From Dichetophora obliterata (lineage: Eukaryota; Arthropoda; Insecta; Diptera; Sciomyzidae), in assembly GCA_963920525.1 (NCBI GenBank), contig OY986435.1, positions 296,169,817-296,233,816 of the forward strand: a stretch of 64,000 bases of DNA, in the 5' to 3' direction. Of this stretch, positions 54,405-64,000 are shown piece by piece; within the stretch, counting starts at the first letter, position 1, and each line of letters starts with the position of its first letter. The notes under the pieces were generated by a model. The model worked only from the letters and a program-made list of their open reading frames with translations. It was not told the origin of the DNA and did no database searches. Made by a program: the position numbers and the translations under genes.

Positions 54405-55360
54405 TGATTTTACATGTTTTCCGTATGATTTTGCTTCATAGAGATTTATAGTAAAATCGTTGTGATTTTCATGTAAGAATCGTAGCAAATTTTCATATTG
54501 AATCATTACGAAATCATGTTAAATCATTAGGATGGTTATGTTGAATCATTAAAAATTCATGTAAAATCATTAAGATGGTCATGTTAAATCATTATGAAAT
54601 CCAGCTGAATCCTAACCTCATTTTTAAATAAAAATAACTTCAAGTTGGTTTTATTTAGTTTTTTTATTGAAAAAATATAACAAAATACAACTTATAATTA
54701 CAAATAAAAAAAATAGACTGGCCATTTCATCCATCCCTTGGAAGGAGTTTGACCTAGCTTCTATTGATCAATTGTGTTGTGCGTTTTATTAAATGTTTGA
54801 TCACAAATGATCGAGAACTAGACCTACGAGTTTTATGCCGACTCCGAACGGCTTATGTTCTCAAAAAGCTCATCATGGCAGTATTTACTCTCTGAGGTTT
54901 GCCATTGCCTGCAGAGAGGTGAAGACCGAACAGAAAAATTAATTCAATTGAAAAAACTTTCTGTCTGAGCTGGAATTGAACCCGGGCTACAGGTGTTCTT
55001 TAGCTTAGGGGCCACGCACTCTACCCACTAGGCTACGGCCGCCACAAAAATAATTACAAAACGTACCTCAATTTTTCTCCAACTAAATAATTTTTCTCGA
55101 TAACGTGCACTAAGTCCAATGGGTGGTATAGCTTCCGGTACATCTTCCTTAGATAAGTACCTAAAACTTTCCTAGTGAATTGAAGCTTCTAAAAGTATAC
55201 AACATTTTGGTTTTATTTTGTTATAGTAACATGAGTCACATACCACATTACCTTGTTTATTTGTGTCGAAGTTTATAGATGAATCTACTACCACTACCAT
55301 TTAACTTGAATTCACTTTCTTAGCCATTACAAACTATTTTAATTTTCAATAACTATACTA
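54405..55360. repeat. core duplication, copy 2
   Basis: Near-identical to 53370-54295. Differences include CATCCATCCC versus CATCCC and an extra TTTTTCTCCAACTAAATAA near 55071. Confidence 0.85.
54965..55044 (-). tRNA. tRNA-like sequence in core copy 2
   Basis: Same as the module at 53916-53995 apart from single-base changes (ACAGGTGTTC versus ACAGCTGTTC on +). Confidence 0.55.
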
Positions 55361-55429
55361 ATTACAAACTATATAATTGCAGAAAATTCGGCAGAAACAA
55401 CGGAACGTCTTCAGCACGGAAAATTTTTT

Positions 55430-55830
55430 TTTACATGATGGAATAATGATTATACTATATTTCATAATGATTCTACATGATATAATAATGGTTCTACATG
55501 AAATCATAATGATTCTACATAAAATCATGTTAATTAACTTTTTACATGATGCAAGAATGATTTTACAGGATTCCATAATGATTCTACATGAAATGGTTTT
55601 ACATGAAATCATAATGATTTTACATGAAATTATAATGATTCTACTCTACAAAATTAATGCCAGCCAACACATGCAAACCATAGACGTATGCATTGGTGTT
55701 TTTTTACGTGATTAAACAATGATTTTACATGAAATCATAATGATTTCACTGTTACTGCCACCATGAAATATGAAATCATGTAAAATGAAATCAACTATGC
55801 ATCACAATGATTTTGCTATAAAATTTTTTT
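55430..55830. repeat. short repeats ATAATGATT(T/C)TACATGAAATC
   Basis: About fifteen variants of an 18-20-base unit occur, many locally palindromic (ATGATTTTACATGAAATCAT). The same motif, inverted, fills 53345-53570. The ORFs on both strands here (repeating ILHEIIMILHEI) only reflect the repeat. Confidence 0.8.
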
Positions 55831-55837
55831 CTGTGTG

Positions 55838-56900
55838 CATGTATATTATACAAAAGTATTTCATATGAGACAAAACAAAACAACACCAAAAGGTCACCAA
55901 AAGATCATAATGAATAGAAACTGTGGAAATTTCGAATATTAATTTTGAAAATATGTCATCACCTATTTTCGATTTTTAAAATTCAGAGTGTTTATACATA
56001 CTTCTACTATATGTCAAAAAATGTCATTCTTGGTTCTTCAGAATTTTCAAAGATATCAGATTTGTTATGTAAAATTAATGATTACACTGCGCGCTTTCTT
56101 GTACACTTTTTCTCCTGTATTTGATAATTTCATCGTTCTTCAGCAATATTGTTCCTATTGCTCTGACCAACAACTTTGCTGAAGAAATAAACATAAAAAA
56201 TCGTTCGAAATTGTATTAAAAAATTTTACAAGACTCATTTACCTGACCCGCTTTCAACACTTCAAAGCAATTGAAATTATTCATAAGCTATGATGATCTT
56301 ATTTTTTCGTTGCAACTTATGCTGAGATTAAGCTAGACTTTTTGTAAGGCCCACTCGGTCCATTTGTTCAGCAAAGTACAATACATAAACAGCTTATAAT
56401 ATTCTGCATCCCACGAACTAATATTTATTTAAACTGGTTAAATATTGAAGAAAATTCCAAAGCATCTAAACCATTTTAAAACTCAGACAATAATATTGTC
56501 ACTTATTGTTTACTTTAGCCAAAAAGAAATTAAATTTTTAGATTTGTATGAGACTTCAAAAAAGACGCTAAGCAAATCAACTAATTTTTGTAATTTGTAA
56601 TTTGGCTTTATTCATATATTAGTACATAAGAAATAGTTATTGTTTTGCGCACAATAAAATAGTATAATATATATTTCGAACAAATATAAGATCAGAATGA
56701 AAAAGAAACAAACAGTTATTAATTTGCAAACGATTGAAACGAAAAATAGTCCGCATGATTAATATAAACATAAGGTTTTTATTTTTTACCTATTTTAATT
56801 TTTTATACCAAAAATTTATTGAAGAAAAAAGAAAAGATGTCAATATGTGCAAACAGTGTTGCAGAACATGAAAATATGAGTGCAACTTTAAAGATATAGA
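55838..56900. other. inner right part of the 4.2-kb hAT, no gene
   Basis: AT-rich, without ORFs of note or named repeats. Confidence 0.45.
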
Positions 56901-57019
56901 AACAAGTTTTCGATTGCAAAATACGTCATTTTAGTCTAGAAATACGTCATTTGGGTTGAAAATACGTCAAAAAGACTTATTAACCGTCATTCTGGCAACG
57001 CTGCTCTCACACTCACTAT

Positions 57020-58000
57020 CAGTGCTGCCAGCAGTTCAGCTATTTTATAGCTAGATTCAGCTTATTTTTTTCGAAAATTGCGTTTTAGCTTCTAGCTACT
57101 TTTTTAGTTTTTTAGCTTTTTTCATTTAGAGCTTAGCTATTTTTAGCTACTACCTTTTTTATTAATAAAGCGCAATATTAAACTTTATTTAAAAATTAAA
57201 AAAAAAAATCAATTCAATTTAATATAAATAAAATTTTATAATTTTTTTCAAATTTTGTGTATATAAAATTAAATAAATATATATTTTATTAATTTTTTAT
57301 GCAGCAATACATTGCATTTACAAATCAATCAATATGATTGATAAACTGATTAATCTGATTAACTGATTAAATATAACAGTTGTGTTTTTTAAACTATTGT
57401 AGTGGGCACCGCCACTGCATACCGCTTTTGTTTACAATTAATAATTTGTTCTTTTATTTCATTCGCAAATGCACCAAAGTCAAACATTATTAGGTCACAG
57501 CGAATATGAGTGACGCGCTTGCGATGACACTAACTTAGTTGCTGGGTAAACGCAAACGCACCACAATTTTTATTGGCTTTGACCTGCTGTAAGCGAATGA
57601 ATAAAAACAAGTAAAGTAAAATTGTGGCTCAATGGTTTTAACACTATTGAGTGTAAATGAAATATTGGAGGAGGGCTAAGTAGGAAGGAAAGTAGGAAAA
57701 CAAAATAGGGTTATTTTAAGACATAAATATAAGAACTTAGGAAATAAAAATCAGAATTATACTAGCATCAAAACTAGTTAGCTTTAATTTTCTTTCCCAA
57801 AAACAAGAGCGGCAGTAATGCCATAATTTACAGTTTGCCGAAGTTGGCACTAGGGAAAACAAATAATATACAGCAATAATATTTTACATTACAATTCCCC
57901 TTTTGGGATATTACACTATTTCCTTGCTTAGCTTAAAAAATGGTTAGCTCTTTTTGTTAGCAATTTTAGCTACAGGATCAACATTTTTCTGGCAACACTG
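57020..58000. mobile_element. second non-autonomous hAT element, 981 bp
   Basis: The left end CAGTGCTGCCAGCAG and the right end (reversed) CAGTGTTGCCAGAAAAATG are inverted. The flanking 8-mers CTCACTAT (57012-57019) and CTCACGAT (58001-58008) differ at one base. Both ends carry TTTTAGCTA-type repeats. It lies directly beside the 4.2-kb hAT. No ORF is seen. Confidence 0.7.
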
Positions 58001-58154
58001 CTCACGATATAAATGGCGCTTTTTCTTACACTCTTTCTCAGTTTCTTCGTGCATGCCCCTAGTTCCTTTTACCACCGAATTAATCCAGCATATATTGTTG
58101 CCCGTGTTGCTTGCTGTGGGCAGGCAGAGAGCCCGTACGGGTGACTTTGGACAC

Positions 58155-58395
58155 CCCTACTCTACTTGAAGGAAATTTACTGTCAAAATTTCATCTGAAT
58201 CAGCGTAGTAGTTTTGGAGATATCGCATTTTTATTGATTTGTGGGCGGTAAAAAGGGGTGTGGCAATTTTTTTCCCAAACCCCATCCTCTACTTGAAGGA
58301 AATTTACTGCCAAAATTTCAGCTGAATTAGTTTTGGTGATATAGCATTTTTATTGATTTTTGGGCGGTAAAAGGGGTGTGGCAAAAAAGTTTCAT
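58155..58395. repeat. tandem duplication, two units of about 120 bp
   Basis: CTCTACTTGAAGGAAATTTA through GGGCGGTAAAA.GGGGTGTGG occurs twice in a row with small differences. The next 110 bases (to about 58510) carry a related TATGTAAGCTAAATTTCAGC motif. It resembles dispersed fly repeats; no gene. Confidence 0.65.
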
Positions 58396-58879
58396 ACTAT
58401 TGCATTGTCACCAGACTTATATATGTAAGCTAAATTTCAGCTTAATCGGCTTAATAGCAACAAGGGTTCGAAGAATGCTTTGAAAATTTTGACGGACATA
58501 CGAACGAAGCAAGTTAAATAAAAGCTTATAAAAAAGAATAAAAATGTCTAATTTTTAAAAAGGCTTTTCTTTATTTGAGTAGTAATTAAGTAGCACTATA
58601 TTAAGTAAAAAAAATGACAAAAATCGACCCTAAGGACTTAAAGCTTAGAGCTAAAAATTTTATATATTTTTCTTTCCTTGCCTCTACAGAAAAAGAAAAA
58701 CTACATTTGTGAAATAGTGCAGACGATTTGATCATCATGGTAAATGAATTTTTGTATAAATTGCTTTAATTGCTTAAATCAAATAACAAATTTTTAATAA
58801 GTTTTTATTTTTTGGTCAGGTTAAACGTTTCTATGGATATGCCCATACACGAAGCTCTCAATAGTTTCATTATAAATTT

Positions 58880-61700
58880 GTTTTTCTTGGAAAATTCCTG
58901 GAAAGCGTGAGTATCAGAAATGGATTCAGCTTCTTTATAAACTAAGATATGGCCTAAGATCGGGTAGAACTCAATGCTGGGATGAGTATAAATCTATTTT
59001 AAAAATTTTTAAGAAAGCACTTCGAAAGGCTCAGCTCAAATCCTGGAGGCTTTTCTGCGGCAATATAGAGGAATCTTCCGAAACATAAAGACTCCGTAAG
59101 ATCCTCGCTTCTAATCCTAGCTGTCCAAGCTACTTAAAGAAATCAGATGATACTTGGACATCCTCTAGCGATCTTCTTCTGAGATCTTTCTAGATCTTCT
59201 TCTGAATACCCACTTCCCAGATTGCTATGCGGATCCCACTCACATAAGGTGTGAGAGGGCTCCGGCGATGAGTAATCCTTCAAAAATCATATCAGATAAC
59301 ATAATTTAATGGGCTCTGTTTAGTTTCAAACCATATAAGTCTGCTGGGACTGATGGTATAGTTAAAGCCGCTCTACAGCAGACGTCGTCCATTATCCTTC
59401 CATGGCTTCGTGTGATTTTCAAAGGTTGTCTTGAAATGGCATACATACCATTAAAATGGAGGGAGGTAAAGGTAGTATTTATCCCTAAGGCGAGTAGGAT
59501 ATCGCAAACGTGTCCAAAGGACCTTAGACCCATTAGTCTTTCATCTTTCCTGCTGAAAACACTCAAAAGACTGATTGACGCTCATATTCGTTGTAGCATA
59601 GACACAAATTTGTTTTCAGCTTCACAGCACGCTTACAGGAAAGGTAGGTCTGTGGAAACGGCCCTGCACTCCCTGGTAGGCTTTATAGAAAATTTCTTTC
59701 TCCATAAGGAGTACACAATGGTAGCTTTTCTGGATATCGAAGGTGCCTTTAGCAATGTTATTCCGGGGGCAATCATTAGCGCGCTCATGAAGCTTCGGGT
59801 GGATGAGTCACTCTGTGCACTGATAAAAAACCTGCTGACCAGCAGAGTCGTCAGTGCATCTCTAGGTGACTCAAAGGCCAAGAGATTTGTGAGTAGAGGT
59901 ACTCCTAAAGGGTGTTTTATTACCTTTATTATGGAACTTGGTAGACAATGAACTTCTGAAGAATATAGAAAATGTGTGTTGCAAGGTGATTGCCTATGCG
60001 GATGACGTAGCTATTGCTACTCAGGGCAAGTTTCCTAATACTCTCTCGGAGTTGCTTGGGTCAGCGTTCTCCGATCTCAATACTTGGGCCAGAAATTGTG
60101 GACTGGGGGTAAATACCCAAAAAACTGAACTGGTCCTTTTTACGGTCCATCCACGTCTGGATGACACTCTGCTAAACTTCATAGAAGAGGCAAAATACTT
60201 AGGGGTTTTTTGAATAGAAAGTTAAGCTGGAAACTGCATATTCTTGAGTGAACTAGGAACGCCAATGTTGCTTTATTGCCTGTAAGAAAGCTATAGGTAA
60301 AACGTGGGGGCTTACCCCGAACATTGCTTGTTGGATTTACATAGCTATAGTGAGGCCAACCTTGTTATACGGTGTATGTGTGTGGTGGACAGCACTAAAA
60401 ACACTGTCTAATTGCAAATTGTTAGGGAAAGTACAAAGAACTGCGGCCGTATGTATCAGCGGAGCGCTTAGGTCCACTCCATCGGAAGCGCTTAATGCGG
60501 TTCTTTGCTTAATACCCCTTGATATTATGGGAAAAAGGATGGCGCAGGAAACAGCCATTCGCCTGAGAGCAACTTCGCAGTGGACTAACACTCATGCAGG
60601 TCATTCCTCCATTATCGATCTTGCAAGAGCAGTTCCCAGCAGCATCGATTACACCATTGCCACTCCCTCATTCGAGATCGGCTTTCACACAGTTATCCCA
60701 ACCAGAATAGAATGGGACGGGTTACTGCCGCTAAACCAAGTTGGCGCGCATAGTTTTTACTGACGGCTCAAAACTTGACAGCAAAGTTGGTGGAGGCATC
60801 TTTTCAACGGATCTGGACATCAGAACCTCATTTAGTCTGCCAGATCATTGAAGCGTCTTCCAGGCTGAAATAATGGCTATCTATAGAGCTGTGAAATGGC
60901 AGAGGTATAGTGAGATATCAACTAAAGATATCTACATTTTTACAGACAGCCAAGCAGCGATTAAATCCCTTGTAGGTGTGTTCCTAGCATCACCAACAGA
61001 CCTTAAATGTCGCTCGTCTCTTAATGAGATGTCTGATAAGTTCGACATTCATCTGGTCTGGGTAGCAGGGCATAGGGACATTCCGGGAAATTGTAGAGCG
61101 GTTGAGCTCGCTAGGGAAAGTACAGCGGCAAGGCTGCTGCCGGACGTGGAAACATTAGGCATGCCACTTGCGTCTTGCAAGCTGGCTTTAAGGCAACATG
61201 CCACAGATCTGGCTAATCTCAGGTGAAAGCATAGCACCACCTCTAACACATCTAGACAGTTGTGGCCTAGTTTTACTGAAAAACAAACGATTAAGCTCAC
61301 TCAATGGCGAGTTATCAAATGGCCCATTTTGATAGGCGTTATAACAGGACACTGTATTATAGGTAGACATGCCCTTAGAATGGGGGTTCATGCTAATGAC
61401 TTCTGCAGGAGTTGCAGGGATGAGGAAGAGGAGGAGTTGGTATCGCATATCCTCTGTTCATGCCCCGCTTTAGCCCGCAGAAGACAGAAGCATCTAGAAA
61501 GCCTCTTTTTTGATGATCTTAGAGATCTTGAGGAGGTAGACGTTAAGCGTCTACTGCTTTTCATTATTAGTTCAGGGTGGTTTCACGACAGTACATAGGA
61601 GAGGAGGAGTAGATCCCCTGTGGTACCACAACGGACCAAATATCTGATCTAAGTGGGCCGGTCCTTGACCGGCTGCCACTTTAACCTAACCTCAGATATG
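58880..61700 (+). pseudogene. LOA/R1-group LINE: reverse transcriptase, RNase H, C-terminal finger, broken
   Basis: Decayed second ORF of a non-LTR retrotransposon. The pre-RT region is at 58970-59240 with stops. Reverse transcriptase runs 59412-60213: VVFIPKASRISQTCPKDLRP, ISLSSFLLKTL, FLDIEGAFSNV and, after a small deletion near 59925, the catalytic VIAYADDVAIAT. The thumb region follows at 60350-60763. RNase H at 60765-61226 has an FTDGSK-like start near 60755, IYIFTDSQAAIKSL and VWVAGHRDIPGN. The final C..C...H....C finger (CRSCRDEEEEELVSHILCSC) is at 61408-61470 and the stop at 61596. The RNase H points to the LOA/R1/I group. The 5' part is missing; a TAACCTAACC-type 3' end lies near 61684. 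At least six lesions are present. Confidence 0.88.
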
Positions 61701-63571
61701 GCCTGGTTATGTTTTTTTTTGCCTTTTTTTTTAGGGCGGAAAATTTGTCCAAGTTCGGCACCGGCTCCACAAAAAGGTCTTAGGGAAAAACCTTTATTTT
61801 ATATTTTCCCCATAAAACTTTTTTTAACCAAAATGTTTATCTAATGTAATTCTGTTCTATAAGTTGATTTGCTGCTATCTCTAGTTTAAGGTACTCTTTT
61901 TTTTTATCTGTGAGGGCAATTGCCTAGTAGATGAATGAATAAATAAATAAATATATGTATAACTACAAGTAGTATCGATGTAGTACTTCAGAATGATTAA
62001 GCAGAATTTTATTTTTTAAATGAAAGCACCGTGCTGTGCATCTATAGTATATTGTATTGTTGAACCGACATATTAACAATATCTAAACGTGCTTCAAATA
62101 GGCATTCCAAATGTTTTATTTGAAATACGAGTGAACACTTTTCAAATATTTCTATTTTTATAATACTTTAATAGAGATAATTTCCAAGGCCTCTCCTCTA
62201 GCCCGTTATCCATATCTAAATGAAGTATTTGTGTTTTAAAAAATCGGATCAAAAAGAAAAAGAATATCTATCTTAATTGTGCTACTTGCACTTGATAGAC
62301 TTAGACTCAGATACATGGGCACTTATACTCGAGTGTGTTCTACACTACGATGACTTGTTGTGAAAGCAATACATTTGCATATAATTATCTCAGCTTATCG
62401 AATAAATTAAAACTAAGCTTTGGCATAGCGTAAAAGTAAATTTTTATATTTGATAAGCTTTATATGTACACGTGTATAAATACAAATACATAATTCTGAT
62501 AGAGCCCTACACAAAACAGTTTAAATTAATTTTTCTTATTTAAACTAAAATGAAAGAAAATTTACCATTTGGCAATTTCACTTTTTATCTAATGACTATT
62601 AATTGGTAGTCTAAATAAACTGTGATTAAGGCAAATATATATATACAGCAAAATAATTGCGTTAAACGTCTAATAAAACACCCTGCGTTATTAAATTGAC
62701 GCTTGTGCCGCTGTATTTTTAAGATAAACACTTTGTTTTTCTTTGTTGATAGTGTGTACTGTGAAGAACGATAGCATGCGGGAATTGCTACGTTTGCAAA
62801 ATGACAGCATTTATGGTAATCTAGATGATTTTTGAAAAAATAAAAATATTCTTGATAAGGATTTTCAGCATATCATCGTGTTTAACTTTTATTAATTTAG
62901 GTACTAACGTAGTAACGAGGAGGTTATTTTTTTTTTTAGAAAAATCAAAATCAGCTCCTTGAAGCTGATTCATACTTCAATTATGACTTTTCCAATTTGT
63001 ATATTTAACTTTCTTTTAATCACTATTCAATATATTACTACTCGAATGGTTGAATGATGCAACAACAAATTATGAGTATCTGCCTATCTGTCTATTCTTT
63101 GATGTATCGTAGCTCTATTAATAGATAGAATTTACTATTCGAAGTTATTCTTAATATAATATAATTAAACTGTCGAGCACGCAAGGCTATTCAATTTCAG
63201 TTTTGCACAGCTATTAAAATTAACATGTTTATTTTTTCTTTGGTTAAATTTTAGTCTAATTGCCTATATTTATTTAGTTATATGAAACATTTAAAAAAAA
63301 ATAAAATACATAATAAAACAGATTATAAAATGACCTTCAGTGCATTTCTGCTTAATAAGATAAGCACGAACTCTACAAAACTTTTAAAGTTTGATTTTTC
63401 AAGAACTTAGACTTTCCAGCGAAAAGGACGCTTTAGTTTCCGTCTTTGTATTTTTTAAATCTTGACACTTACTCCTTTCATAGGCATTTAAGCACTGTTT
63501 GACATTCTCAGGCTTCATTACTCAATACTTTTCGTTGAAAAAAATGACCAAAAAATTACCTAAAATGTTAA
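61701..63571. other. mitoferrin intron sequence, no gene recognised
   Basis: Begins with LINE 3' flank ending in AATGAATAAATAAATAAATA near 61930. The rest is AT-rich, with no ORF, repeat or RNA that I can support. I looked for further mitoferrin exons and found none. Confidence 0.5.
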
Positions 63572-63575
63572 TTAA

Positions 63576-64000
63576 CCCTGGCATGGGCAACAGGGTCTGG
63601 CCAGACCAAATTTGACTTTGATGCTAAACATCTTTTTTCCACGACAAAATAGTGATCTTAGATTTCATGAATTCTATATGCTATGAATTCTGAGTGGATT
63701 GAACCTATTTTCGGGTTGATTCGGTTAAGTTGGTAGTGCAAAAATTGGGTTCAAAGAAGAAAAGCGCTAAGTTAACCTATATGGTCTGGCCAGACCACAA
63801 CTATTTTGAACTGTTGGTTTAATTATGTAATTCACAAAACATATTCGAGCATGCAACATTTTGTTTTTTCGTTATAAATGTTGGCGATGTGGGTATGTGT
63901 GTGTGTGGTGTTTATAGTTGTTCAGTAACTAACAGTAGCAATCAGACCGGCGGCGTAAATTTCTGACTGAATTGGCAGCGTAGTTAGTAGTTCCCCATAT
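63576..64000 (+). mobile_element. probable left end of a piggyBac-like element, runs off the window
   Basis: TTAA at 63572-63575 is followed by CCCTGGCATGGGCAACAGGG. The perfect 14-base palindrome GGTCTGGCCAGACC occurs at 63594-63607 and again at 63783-63796. A CCC start directly after TTAA with subterminal repeats fits piggyBac. The partner end and transposase are outside the window. Confidence 0.45.

Larger units (their letters stand above)
53327..55837. mobile_element. composite element C with duplicated core and two tRNA-like modules
   Basis: The ends are CACACGCGGACAAAAATCAT and, reversed, CACACAGAAAAAAATTTTAT, then CAAAATCATTGTGA on both sides. Just inside are many short ATGATTTTACATG-type repeats, in inverted orientation at the two ends. 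The core (about 930 bp) is duplicated head to tail with a LINE-derived scrap between. No clear target duplication is seen. Confidence 0.55.
52778..57003. mobile_element. 4.2-kb hAT-type element with nested tRNA-bearing elements
   Basis: The left end is CAGTGTTGCCAAATTTTTGT and the right end, reversed, CAGCGTTGCCAGAATGACGG. The identical 8-mer CTCTCACA flanks it (52770-52777 and 57004-57011). CAG..CTG ends and an 8-bp duplication indicate hAT. AAATACGTCA recurs near both ends (52837; 56915-56970). No transposase is seen. Elements B and C fill most of the interior. Confidence 0.75.

Noticed and set aside
55358..55715. ORFs on both strands with repeating isoleucine-rich text
   Set aside because: Produced by the ATAATGATTTTACATG short repeats; not a coding pattern.

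Overview
This window is AT-rich, intron- and transposon-dense nuclear DNA from an insect, most likely a higher (schizophoran) fly. A tephritid is plausible, because the mariner transposases are of the DD41D type known from Ceratitis, but the species cannot be fixed from this sequence alone. Two host genes are recognisable, both on the + strand and both encoding mitochondrial inner-membrane carriers. A complete sideroflexin (Sfxn1-3-like) reads as seven coding exons between 6073 and 25936, 321 codons with every splice junction in frame. The first coding exon of mitoferrin lies at 44646-44762; its remaining exons are not in the window, so its first intron exceeds 19 kb.

Nearly everything else is mobile DNA, much of it nested. 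Region 0.5-6 kb (upstream of the sideroflexin coding start): nested MITEs, a decayed hAT element and long-TIR foldbacks. Region 6.4-12.2 kb (intron 1): a broken DD41D mariner, MITEs, an AT-rich minisatellite and an orphan exon-like ORF. Region 12.5-20.6 kb (intron 3): a hAT element with a perfect 8-bp target duplication that contains satellite units, a large inverted repeat and an RTE-type LINE with a 14-bp target duplication; next to it a piggyBac-like element flanked by TTAA. Region 20.9-25.6 kb (intron 5): an array of about 125-bp satellite units, a 2-kb hAT with a 70-bp-arm palindrome, and a Jockey-like fragment. Region 27.3-31.6 kb: a Ty3/gypsy-type LTR retrotransposon with both LTRs, PBS, PPT and a GTGA target duplication, its ORFs broken.

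Region 31.9-43.4 kb: a duplicated dispersed repeat, a truncated Tc1-type element with IR/DR ends, a 580-bp Harbinger-like element, a TIR element carrying a tRNA-like sequence, a minisatellite and a Helitron. Region 44.8-64 kb (mitoferrin intron 1 so far as seen): a second DD41D mariner, an internally deleted 863-bp mariner with perfect TIRs, a MITE with a perfect 72-bp TIR, and a 4.2-kb hAT (perfect TSD CTCTCACA) that encloses two more TIR elements with tRNA-like cores. A second hAT follows 16 bp later, then a broken LOA/R1-group LINE, and at the right edge what looks like the start of another piggyBac-like element.

The most interesting signal is a family of TIR elements with TA flanks and an internal tRNA-like module (35920-36372 and 52911-53312, opposite orientations, with conserved sequence on both sides of the module), plus a related-looking composite at 53327-55837. 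I see no CRISPR array, operon or prokaryotic gene.
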